6,094 nt of DNA from Clostridiales bacterium (GTDB lineage: Bacteria > Bacillota > Clostridia > Lachnospirales > WQUN01). This document shows, piece after piece, positions 1 to 6,094 of this stretch. Within the stretch, counting starts at the first letter, position 1; each line of letters starts with the position of its first letter. The stretch spans positions 1 through 6,094 of the forward strand of contig JAISZF010000100.1 of NCBI GenBank assembly GCA_031269415.1. Reading direction: 5' to 3'. Under the pieces are notes generated by a model. The model made no database searches and was not told the origin of the DNA. It saw nothing but the letters and a program-made list of their open reading frames with translations. A program made the translations under genes and the position numbers.

Positions 1-624
1 AAAGGATACAGCCCAAAGGAATATCTGCGCTATCTTGCCGCTCTCAAAGGCGTAGAAAACGCCGACCGCCGCATTGATGAACTGCTTGAAATGGTATCGC
101 TTTCTGATGTTACCAATAAAAAGATGCGTAAGTTTTCCGGCGGTATGATACAACGTGTAGGTATCGCGCAAGCTCTTTTGAACGACCCGAAAATCCTTAT
201 ATTAGACGAACCCACCGCCGGACTTGACCCGAAAGAACGTGTGCGTCTCCGTAATATTATTACCGGGCTTGCCAAAGACCGTATCGTTATTTTTTCAACG
301 CACATCGTTTCAGATATTGAAACCATCGCCAACTCGTTGATGATGCTGAAAGATCATAAAGTCATATACGCCGGAGCGCCGGGAAAGATGGCTGAAAAGA
401 TGAAGGGTAGTACCTTTGAAGTTCCCGCCGGAACCGCTTTACCCGCAAGCGCGGTTTATTTGTCTGAACGCACAGGGGAAAACGGCGCGGTTGTTCGTTT
501 CGCCCTTGATTCAGCGAACGCGCCGGAAAACGCCAAAGCCGTAACACCGGGACTGGAAGACGCTTTCTTATATGTTTACCATGACGAAGCGGAAATAGAC
601 GGTGAAAGTTATGCGTCTGCTTAA
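1..624 (+). CDS. ABC transporter ATP-binding protein (ABC-2 exporter type), 5' end missing
   Basis: This is the C-terminal 207 residues of an ATPase that would power the two permeases encoded just downstream. The frame is open from base 1, so the start lies outside the window; going by typical family length, roughly the first 80-100 residues are missing, including Walker A and the Q-loop. Numbering from base 1, the visible part begins in the helical subdomain (YSPKEYLRYLAALKG, 3-17). It then shows the ABC signature as FSGGM (45-49, a common LSGG variant), Walker B ILILDEP (65-71, with D69 and catalytic E70), the D-loop AGLD (73-76) and the H-loop His101 in FSTH. The tail ends in PGLEDAFLYVY (183-193), a C-terminal motif common in ATPases of ABC-2 drug, peptide or lantibiotic exporters. 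The gene overlaps the next one by 14 bases, a sign of translational coupling. The family call is secure; the substrate is unknown. Confidence 0.95.
   Translation, partial: KGYSPKEYLRYLAALKGVENADRRIDELLEMVSLSDVTNKKMRKFSGGMIQRVGIAQALLNDPKILILDEPTAGLDPKERVRLRNIITGLAKDRIVIFSTHIVSDIETIANSLMMLKDHKVIYAGAPGKMAEKMKGSTFEVPAGTALPASAVYLSERTGENGAVVRFALDSANAPENAKAVTPGLEDAFLYVYHDEAEIDGESYASA
601..605 (+). promoter_or_regulatory. Ribosome binding site of the first permease gene, inside the ATPase gene
   Basis: GGTGA matches the 3' half of the extended Shine-Dalgarno consensus (GGAGGTGATC) and lies 5 bases before ATG 611. A possible GTG start at 602 falls inside this site and has no good site of its own, so ATG 611 is the preferred start. 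Confidence 0.5.
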
Positions 625-1783
625 ATTTGAAATCGCTAAATTGTTACGCGCTCCCGCTATTCCCGGTTTTATTGCCGCTTGTCTGGTTCTCAATATCATT
701 GTAATAATTTCGTCCTCACAAAGCCGTAACATTGATTATTTGAATGAGGTAGCTAAAATAACAGGGCCCGTCTACGGAACGGAATATACGAAAAAATTGC
801 AGTCTGTCCGGCAACCGAGTGAATACGATTATCAGAAGCATTGGCTTTATGAGGACATAGTGCGGGCGGCGGAAAACTCCGCAAATGTGTTTGCGGAGTT
901 TGATACAGATAAAATATCGGAAAAGCTCCATGAAAATTCACCATACTCAAATATCACCATGAAAATCCAACAATGGAAATATGACTTGTTAACTTCGGAA
1001 ATTGATGCAAAGGCACGAGCGCACGATGGAGATTCGGTCTATTTCTCCGCACAAAGTATGTATATCCACGTAATAATATTTGGTACAATCGGAAAATTGT
1101 TGGCGACAGAATGTGGCATATTCTTTATTTTAATTATGCTGTGGGCGCTTGGTTTTGAAAACATGGCGGGAACGGGCTTAGTCGCTTATTCCACAAAAAC
1201 CGGACGTAAGCTGGTATTTCACAAAACCGCCGCCGCACTGATGATAGGAACGGCTTTTTTTGTTGTTATCTATGCCACAGGATATGGTCTGACCTTTGCA
1301 ATCAATGACTTTTCGCAGGTGTGGGGACAAAATGTTTCAGCGCAATATAATGCCGTTTATGACAATGTTTTAGGTTCGTTACCATTTATAACGTGGAGCA
1401 GTATGACAGTAGGAGGGTACTTCTTCGCAAGCGTGGGCATCGCTTTCCTCAACTGCGTTGTTATTGGATTGTTCGCCGTGCCTTTCGGACTGCTTATTAA
1501 GAATGTTTATGCCGCGTTTTGTTCCATAGCCGGAATTGCGTTTTTACATTTTATGTTTTATATGTACGGTTTGATGTCGCCGAAAGGAGTGCCGTTAATA
1601 TGGAATATATCGTTGATTACGCCATTGGCGCAGATATTAAATAATACACTGTGGTTTACAGACGGTGGTATGCGAATGTTACTCCCACGGTTTGAAATGT
1701 TCTATCCGCTAATATGTGTAATATTGCTGTGCCCTGTGCTGTTCGTCGCCGTTAAAAAATTTACGAGAAAGGAAATCTACTGA
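611..1783 (+). CDS. ABC-2-type transporter permease subunit (first of a pair)
   Basis: A 390-residue integral membrane protein, probably one half of the channel driven by the ATPase encoded just upstream. By eye it has six membrane segments: about 17-36, 155-182, 206-231, 270-295, 299-322 and 364-381. A soluble domain of some 115 residues lies between the first two. With the N-terminus inside, that domain would face outward and the loop YSTKTGRK (193-200) would be cytoplasmic, where ABC-2 permeases carry the coupling helix that touches the ATPase. The layout resembles the ABC-2 group with a large TM1-TM2 domain (PF12698-like); that assignment is inferred from topology, not from a search. ATG 611 is preferred over GTG 602, which would add only three residues. 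The gene overlaps the ATPase gene by 14 bases and shares one base with the next gene. Codon use is more AT-rich than in alaS. Substrate unknown; antimicrobial peptide or drug export is one possibility. Confidence 0.85.
   Translation: MRLLKFEIAKLLRAPAIPGFIAACLVLNIIVIISSSQSRNIDYLNEVAKITGPVYGTEYTKKLQSVRQPSEYDYQKHWLYEDIVRAAENSANVFAEFDTDKISEKLHENSPYSNITMKIQQWKYDLLTSEIDAKARAHDGDSVYFSAQSMYIHVIIFGTIGKLLATECGIFFILIMLWALGFENMAGTGLVAYSTKTGRKLVFHKTAAALMIGTAFFVVIYATGYGLTFAINDFSQVWGQNVSAQYNAVYDNVLGSLPFITWSSMTVGGYFFASVGIAFLNCVVIGLFAVPFGLLIKNVYAAFCSIAGIAFLHFMFYMYGLMSPKGVPLIWNISLITPLAQILNNTLWFTDGGMRMLLPRFEMFYPLICVILLCPVLFVAVKKFTRKEIY
1768..1773 (+). promoter_or_regulatory. Ribosome binding site of the second permease gene
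   Basis: AAAGGA lies 9 bases before ATG 1783, inside the last codons of the first permease gene. It supports this start and coupled translation through the TGATG stop-start overlap at 1781-1785. Confidence 0.6.
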
Positions 1784-3141
1784 TGAAGATATTTATACAT
1801 GAAATAAAGAAAATCCTGCGCCCTGTTCCGCTTTTGATACTGGCGGTCTTTACCGCGCTGTTTGGTTATATGTTTATTAGATCAAATATAAATAACCTGA
1901 CCACATACCACGAAACCAGCGACCAAGTTGCCCTTGCCGCCGATTTGATTGAACTGTGCGGTCCGACATGGGAAGCCAATGAAATTGAGGACGCGGTAGC
2001 AACTCTTACTGCTCGCTATATTTCCGAGTTTGAAGAAGAAATCCGCGACAATCCGCTCTTTATCGCTGCCGGCGTTACTGATTACAAAAGCTATCGGGCA
2101 TTAAATGATAAATTTGTATATATGCATCTTTTCCCGAGCGAAGAAGAAAAAAAAGATATGACTGCTCAACATTTTCGCGATATTGAAGAAGAAAAACAGC
2201 GGTTGATAAGCGGCGAAACGATTTATGACGATGCCAACCCGTTTGATCCCGAAACGGATTATACTTTGACAGCGGAAGAAAGAGAAATGCGTTGGGTTAA
2301 TATAGTTCCGGCGATTAAGTTGCGACTGATAAATGGTTTTGTCAGCGAATATGAGCGGATCACTCTATATGACGACGATCCTGACGGAAAATTTTTACCG
2401 GAAGTATTTGTCTTAACAGAATCCGCCGCCGTACAAACGAAAATCATGGAAATCTATGAAAGCGGCGCGATAAAGAATATATTGCCGGGATGGGCGATGT
2501 ACATGGTTAATGGAATTTATTTTTTATTGGCTCTCATGATTCTTGCCGCTGTCGCAATCCTGCTTGCGCCTGTGATTACAAAGGACAACATGAACGGTAT
2601 TACCGCCTTGCAATATTCAAGCAAGACAGGGCGTAAAACACTGGGTGTTCAACTTGCCGCTATGCTATTTACCGCATTTGTTGTTGCGGGCATTATGTCA
2701 GCAACCGTATTCGGCGTTCTGATAGGGCGAGTATGGCACAAGTTCTTAGGTTCGGGCTTAAACAGTTTTTACGATATATATAATTTCAACTTGTTTCCCG
2801 GTAATTTCGGACAGTATTTTCTCATTGTTTTCGGGCTAATCCTTGCAATGTCCCTTGTGGCAGCGATGTTTATTTTTCTACTGTCAAAGTTGTGCAAAAA
2901 TTATATCAGTTTGATTTTAGGACTTGTCCCTGTAACCGGCGTGTTGATTTTCATAAGCTATATTCTATTCAAAGCCCCCTTTGCTTTGACAAACAGTTAC
3001 TCCACAATGGGCATTGATGTTCCGTTATTTTCCTTGACGAACATTCCGTATACAGAAGTGTATGCTATTGGGCTGTTGGTAGCCATAGGGCTTACGGTTT
3101 CAATGTTGCTATTGAAAAAGCAAAAGCGGGCGGAGATTTAG
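1783..3141 (+). CDS. ABC-2-type transporter permease subunit (second of a pair)
   Basis: A 452-residue membrane protein that probably pairs with the preceding permease. Six membrane segments can be seen: about 14-32, 240-264, 290-314, 344-368, 374-396 and 426-444. Between the first two is a soluble domain of about 200 residues, probably outside the membrane and rich in Glu, Asp and Lys (densest about 117-185). The loop after TM2 carries YSSKTGRK (278-285), nearly identical to YSTKTGRK at the same topological place in the first permease. The N-termini also align by eye (FEIAKLLR against IHEIKKILR), and both have a GP pair soon after TM1 (60-61 here, 52-53 there). The two are therefore likely ancient duplicates that now form a heterodimer. 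The protein ends in a basic tail (KKQKR), fitting a cytoplasmic C-terminus. ATG 1783 overlaps the upstream stop by one base. The exact family and substrate are not recognised. Confidence 0.85.
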   Translation: MKIFIHEIKKILRPVPLLILAVFTALFGYMFIRSNINNLTTYHETSDQVALAADLIELCGPTWEANEIEDAVATLTARYISEFEEEIRDNPLFIAAGVTDYKSYRALNDKFVYMHLFPSEEEKKDMTAQHFRDIEEEKQRLISGETIYDDANPFDPETDYTLTAEEREMRWVNIVPAIKLRLINGFVSEYERITLYDDDPDGKFLPEVFVLTESAAVQTKIMEIYESGAIKNILPGWAMYMVNGIYFLLALMILAAVAILLAPVITKDNMNGITALQYSSKTGRKTLGVQLAAMLFTAFVVAGIMSATVFGVLIGRVWHKFLGSGLNSFYDIYNFNLFPGNFGQYFLIVFGLILAMSLVAAMFIFLLSKLCKNYISLILGLVPVTGVLIFISYILFKAPFALTNSYSTMGIDVPLFSLTNIPYTEVYAIGLLVAIGLTVSMLLLKKQKRAEI

Positions 3142-3165
3142 GAGACACTTGGAGCCGGTTTATCT

Positions 3166-3192
3166 TTGTTAATTACCGAAATGTGATAAAAT
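3166..3192 (+). promoter_or_regulatory. Predicted sigma-A promoter of alaS (extended -10)
   Basis: A -35-like TTGTTA (3166-3171) is followed after 15 bases by TAAAAT (3187-3192), five of six matches to TATAAT. TGA directly before it completes an extended -10 (TGNTAAAAT, 3184-3192), which can make up for the short spacer. Transcription would start near 3199, giving a leader of about 27 bases, too short for a T-box or other riboswitch. The site lies in the AT-rich gap between the permease operon and alaS. Confidence 0.6.
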
Positions 3193-3213
3193 AATTAATC
3201 GGTCATTTTAATG

Positions 3214-3219
3214 TGGAGA
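3214..3219 (+). promoter_or_regulatory. alaS ribosome binding site; decides the start codon
   Basis: TGGAGA ends 6 bases before ATG 3226, with the GGAG core 7 bases away. An earlier in-frame ATG at 3211 overlaps this site and would add five residues (MWRLS) not expected at the start of AlaRS. The family normally begins with a sequence like MKYIGLNELR, so 3226 is chosen. Confidence 0.75.
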
Positions 3220-3225
3220 TTAAGT

Positions 3226-5865
3226 ATGAAATACATCGGACTAAACGAACTGCGCGACCTTTTTCGGGAATTTTATGTGTCCAAGGGGCATTTCGCGCGC
3301 GCGAGCTTCTCGCTCGTGCCTTCGGGCGACAAGAGCCTTTTGCTTATAAACTCGGGCATGGCGCCGATGAAGCCGTTTTTTGCGGGCCTTGAAACGCCGC
3401 CGTCGAAGCGCATGACGACCTGCCAGAAGTGCCTGCGCACGGGCGACCTCGAAAACGTCGGCCATACCGCGCGGCACGGCACTTTTTTTGAAATGCTCGG
3501 CAGCTTCTCGTTCGGGGATTATTTCAAAAAAGAGTCGCTTGTCTGGGGCTGGGAGTTCTGCGTCGAGGTATTGGGTATGCCCGTTGACAAGCTTTGGGCG
3601 AGCATATATGAGGACGACGACGAGGCCTTTGGCATCTGGGTAAACGACGTCGGCATCGACCCCTCGCGCGTGGTGCGAATGGGCAAGGAGGACAATTTCT
3701 GGGAAATAGGCACGGGCCCCTGCGGGCCGTGCTCCGAGGTATATTTCGATCGCGGCGAAAAATTTGGCTGCGGCGCTACGGACTGCCGCCCGGGCTGCGA
3801 CTGCGACCGCTATGTGGAGTTCTGGAACCACGTGTTTACGCAGTTCAACCGCGACGAGGACGGGAATTACACGCCGCTCGAACACCCGAATATCGATACG
3901 GGCATGGGGCTTGAGCGTGTCGCCTGCATAATGCAGGATACGGATTCGATATTTGACGTGGACACGATACGCACGATACTCACGGAGGTAACGCGCGTAA
4001 GCGGCGTGGAATACAAGAATGGCACAGCGAAAACGGACGTTTCGATTCGCATAATAACGGATCATATCCGTTCCGTCACCTTCCTTATTTCCGATGGCGT
4101 AATCCCGTCGAACGAGGGCAGGGGATATGTACTGCGCAGGCTGCTGCGCCGCGCCGCCGTGCATGGCCGCAAGCTCGGCATTACCAAAACCTTCCTCGCT
4201 TCCTTAGCTGACAAGGTTATCGAGGTGTCAGGTGGGGAATACAAGGAAATTGCGGAAAACAGGGCGCCCATTAAGAAGATAATCCAGGTGGAGGAAGACC
4301 GGTTCGCGGTGACGATAGACCAGGGGTATGAATTACTCGATGGCTATATCGCGAAATTAAAGGCCGACGGGGCGGGAATCCTGTCCGGCGACATCGTCTT
4401 CAAGCTCTACGATACGCACGGCTTCAATCCCGAACTGACGCGCGAAATTCTTGAAGAACACGGCATGGATATAGACGAGGAGGGCTATAAGGCGGAATTG
4501 CGACGCCAGCAGGAGGTCTCACGCAGCAATATGAAGGTTTCGGAGGACGCCGCGTGGTCGGAGAGCGACCGCGTCACCGCGGATCTGCCGAAAACGGAGT
4601 TTGTGGGCTACGAAACGCTTACGGCGAAGGGTAGGGCGCTGCGCCTTATATCGGAAAATGAGACGGTAACCGAGGTTTCCGCGGGCAATCGCGTCGGGGT
4701 CGTCCTCGACAGAACTCCGTTTTACGCGGAAAGCGGCGGGCAGTCGTCCGACCTCGGCATAATGGAAACCGCCGGCGACGCAAGACTGCGCGTGCTTCAC
4801 GTGAGCAAGGTACACGATGTATTTATACACCAGGCGGAGGTCGAGAGCGGCGTTTTGAAATTCGGCGACGAAGTGACATCTACGGCGGAGGCGGTCAGGC
4901 GCAACAGAACCGCAAGGAACCACACAGCGACGCACTTGCTGCACAAGGCGCTAAGGCTGGTTATCGGCGACCATGTAAGGCAAGCGGGCTCAAGCGTGGA
5001 TTCGGAGCAACTGAGGTTTGACTTCACGCATTATGAGGGGTTGAGCGCTGAGCAGCTTGAAGCGGTGGAACAGGCCGTAAACCGCGTTATCGACGAGTTT
5101 CGGCCCGTAAAAACGACCCTGATGACACAAAAAGAAGCGAAGGAATACGGCGCCATCGCGCTGTTTGACGAAAAATACGGCGATACGGTGCGCGTAGTCG
5201 AGGTAGACGGCTTCAGCACGGAGCTATGCGGCGGTACGCATGTGGAGAATTCCGGCCAAATCGGCGCGTTCAGAATCGTTTCGGAATCCTCGGTTTCGTC
5301 GGGCACGCGCAGAATAGAGGCCGTAACGGGCAGCAACCTGCTTGCGCCTTTGACGCATAGCGAATCCGCGGTGCGCGACATAGCCGACGCACTGAAAACG
5401 CGGCCGGATAATGTGGTCACGCGCGTTCACGGGCTGCTCGACGAATTGAAAGACATGAAATCCGAGGCTGCGAAACTGAAAAAATCAACGCGTTCGGACG
5501 CGGCAAGCGATTTGATTGCCGCCGCCGAGCGCTTGGACATGGGGCTGTTTATCGCAAAAGCGTTTGAGAACGCGGATGTGCAGCAGCTTCGCGGCATCTG
5601 CGACGATATACGCGCGAAGGAAAAGGATTTTATAGCGGCCTTCGCGTCTGATTTGGACGGCAAAGCGATATTTATCGTCGCGGTGTCCGCTCGCCTGCAG
5701 CAAAAGGGTTTAAGGGCCGGCGACATCGTCAAGGCGATGGCCTCGGCCGCGGGCGGCGGCGGCGGCGGCAAAGCGGATATGGCGCAAGCGGGCGCAAAGG
5801 ACGCAACAAAGATACCCGCCGCAATCGACGCGGCAAGAGAATACGTGCTGGGTAGTATGGTATAA
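3226..5865 (+). CDS. alaS: Alanine--tRNA ligase (AlaRS)
   Basis: A cytoplasmic class II synthetase that joins alanine to tRNA-Ala using ATP and removes mischarged Ser or Gly. At 879 residues it has the usual full length. The catalytic domain spans about 1-240. Motif 2 runs around R71 (E. coli R69) to FEMLG (88-92), and motif 3 is DTGMGLER (224-231). A Cys-rich loop (C182, C187, C191, C193) precedes YVEFWNHVF and is a feature I know from clostridial AlaRS. The middle, tRNA-binding part is about 240-450. The editing domain contains YAESGGQ (500-506) and the zinc ligands HTATH (H566, H570) and CGGTH (C668, H672). A coiled-coil linker lies around 735-760, and the C-terminal DHHA1/C-Ala domain carries six glycines (843-848) before KADMAQAG. 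No residue known to be essential appears to be missing. It is more GC-rich than the transporter genes before it and has its own promoter. ireB follows after 49 bases. Confidence 0.98.
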   Translation: MKYIGLNELRDLFREFYVSKGHFARASFSLVPSGDKSLLLINSGMAPMKPFFAGLETPPSKRMTTCQKCLRTGDLENVGHTARHGTFFEMLGSFSFGDYFKKESLVWGWEFCVEVLGMPVDKLWASIYEDDDEAFGIWVNDVGIDPSRVVRMGKEDNFWEIGTGPCGPCSEVYFDRGEKFGCGATDCRPGCDCDRYVEFWNHVFTQFNRDEDGNYTPLEHPNIDTGMGLERVACIMQDTDSIFDVDTIRTILTEVTRVSGVEYKNGTAKTDVSIRIITDHIRSVTFLISDGVIPSNEGRGYVLRRLLRRAAVHGRKLGITKTFLASLADKVIEVSGGEYKEIAENRAPIKKIIQVEEDRFAVTIDQGYELLDGYIAKLKADGAGILSGDIVFKLYDTHGFNPELTREILEEHGMDIDEEGYKAELRRQQEVSRSNMKVSEDAAWSESDRVTADLPKTEFVGYETLTAKGRALRLISENETVTEVSAGNRVGVVLDRTPFYAESGGQSSDLGIMETAGDARLRVLHVSKVHDVFIHQAEVESGVLKFGDEVTSTAEAVRRNRTARNHTATHLLHKALRLVIGDHVRQAGSSVDSEQLRFDFTHYEGLSAEQLEAVEQAVNRVIDEFRPVKTTLMTQKEAKEYGAIALFDEKYGDTVRVVEVDGFSTELCGGTHVENSGQIGAFRIVSESSVSSGTRRIEAVTGSNLLAPLTHSESAVRDIADALKTRPDNVVTRVHGLLDELKDMKSEAAKLKKSTRSDAASDLIAAAERLDMGLFIAKAFENADVQQLRGICDDIRAKEKDFIAAFASDLDGKAIFIVAVSARLQQKGLRAGDIVKAMASAAGGGGGGKADMAQAGAKDATKIPAAIDAAREYVLGSMV
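5752..5769 (+). repeat. (GGC)6 trinucleotide run inside alaS
   Basis: Six identical GGC codons encode Gly843-848 of AlaRS. A polyglycine run before the DMAQAG motif is normal in the C-Ala domain, so the protein feature is expected. The use of a single codon throughout makes the DNA a short perfect repeat that could slip. Confidence 0.9.
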
Positions 5866-5866
5866 T
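5858..5866 (+). promoter_or_regulatory. Predicted extended -10 promoter for ireB, overlapping the alaS stop
   Basis: TGGTATAAT is a perfect extended -10 element (TGN plus the full TATAAT consensus). It straddles the alaS stop codon TAA (5863-5865). At 17 bases upstream the sequence is AGAATA, a poor -35, so activity would rest on the extended -10. The predicted start is near 5873, leaving about 42 bases of leader before ireB. The AlaRS C-terminus also constrains these bases, so a chance match is possible. Confidence 0.5.
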
Positions 5867-5914
5867 GTCATTGACGGAAACAAAACGGTTATTACAGAAA
5901 GGGCGGATACTATA

Positions 5915-6094
5915 ATGGACAACAAGAATACCGTCGTATACGGCGCTCAGGATAAGGCGGAGCAGAAATCCACGCTGGATATTCTGCTATCGGTATACGA
6001 AGCCCTTGAGGAAAAGGGCTACAACGCGATAGACCAGATGGTCGGCTACATTCTCTCAGGCGACCCCTCGTATATCACGGGCCACAACAACGCG
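5915..6094 (+). CDS. ireB: IreB/ReoM family regulatory phosphoprotein (UPF0297), 3' end missing
   Basis: The first 60 codons of a gene that runs off the end of the window; the family is usually about 85-90 residues. The core VYEALEEKGYNAIDQMVGY followed by ILSGDPSYITGH is the family hallmark. Members are small cytosolic proteins phosphorylated by PASTA-domain Ser/Thr kinases. IreB in Enterococcus faecalis is a negative regulator of cephalosporin resistance, and ReoM in Listeria controls ClpCP-dependent breakdown of MurA. The N-terminus MDNKNTVVYG resembles ReoM, and Thr6 aligns with the Thr7 that is phosphorylated there. The start ATG 5915 is preceded by AAAGGGCGG (5898-5906), a suitable ribosome binding site. 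The gene follows alaS by 49 bases with no terminator between them. In Firmicutes ruvX (yqgF/yrrK) commonly comes next, which the window does not show. Confidence 0.93.
   Translation, partial: MDNKNTVVYGAQDKAEQKSTLDILLSVYEALEEKGYNAIDQMVGYILSGDPSYITGHNNA

Noticed and set aside
602..613. GTG 602 as the start of the first permease
   Set aside because: It lies inside the best ribosome binding match (GGTGA) and gains only three residues; ATG 611 fits better.
3142..3180. Intrinsic terminator after the permease operon
   Set aside because: The best pairing is four bases (CGGT at 3156-3159 with ACCG at 3175-3178), with no following T-run. This is too weak to call.
3211..3228. ATG 3211 as the alaS start
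   Set aside because: It overlaps the ribosome binding site TGGAGA, which serves ATG 3226, and adds MWRLS, which is not typical of AlaRS.
3241..4164. A 307-codon open frame on the minus strand, antisense to alaS
   Set aside because: It lies wholly opposite a certain gene. The product is a low-complexity mix of Ala, Arg and Val, as expected from the complement of GC-rich codons, and shows no recognisable domain.
5752..5769. Polyglycine run in AlaRS as an unusual insertion
   Set aside because: A glycine run before DMAQAG is a normal feature of the AlaRS C-terminal domain; only the uniform codon choice is notable.
4519..5771. Several minus-strand open frames of 68-141 codons opposite the second half of alaS
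   Set aside because: All are shadows of alaS codon bias. None has family motifs or a gene-like context.
5871..5899. TTGACG at 5871-5876 as a -35 box for ireB
   Set aside because: The sequence resembles a -35, but no -10 lies at a suitable distance; 17 bases downstream there is only ACAGAA.

Overview
The window looks like chromosomal DNA from a low-to-mid GC Firmicute, most likely a Clostridia-class anaerobe. Three things point there. The alanyl-tRNA synthetase has the clostridial form of motif 2 (CLRTGDLENVG, without the longer GGKHN-type insert of E. coli) and a Cys-rich loop before WNHVF. Directly downstream lies an ireB/reoM (UPF0297) gene, and the order alaS-ireB is a classic Firmicutes arrangement. 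Start sites have ordinary purine-rich Shine-Dalgarno sequences. All genes are on the + strand, and there are no RNA genes, CRISPR arrays or insertion sequences that I can see.

Left part (1-3141): a tightly packed, translationally coupled operon. It holds the 3' end of an ABC-transporter ATPase gene and two ABC-2-type permease genes. The permeases are diverged paralogs of each other: an N-terminal membrane helix, a large domain probably outside the membrane, then five more helices with a shared YS(S/T)KTGRK loop. Together they would form an exporter with one ATPase type and a permease pair. The substrate cannot be read from the sequence. The operon's 5' end, and any regulator, lies outside the window.

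Middle (3142-3225): a short intergenic region with a good extended -10 promoter and an alaS ribosome binding site. There is no room for a T-box leader, and I see no convincing intrinsic terminator for the ABC operon. Base composition changes sharply here, from AT-leaning permease genes to GC-rich alaS.

Right part (3226-6094): complete alaS (879 codons, all catalytic and editing motifs present), then the first 60 codons of ireB, which runs off the end. A textbook extended -10 (TGGTATAAT) overlaps the alaS stop codon and may give ireB its own promoter. IreB/ReoM proteins are small phosphorylated regulators of cell-envelope synthesis, controlled by PASTA-domain Ser/Thr kinases.

Overall this is mostly ordinary housekeeping sequence next to a probably accessory exporter. 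I found no clearly new system; the least understood part is the permease pair.
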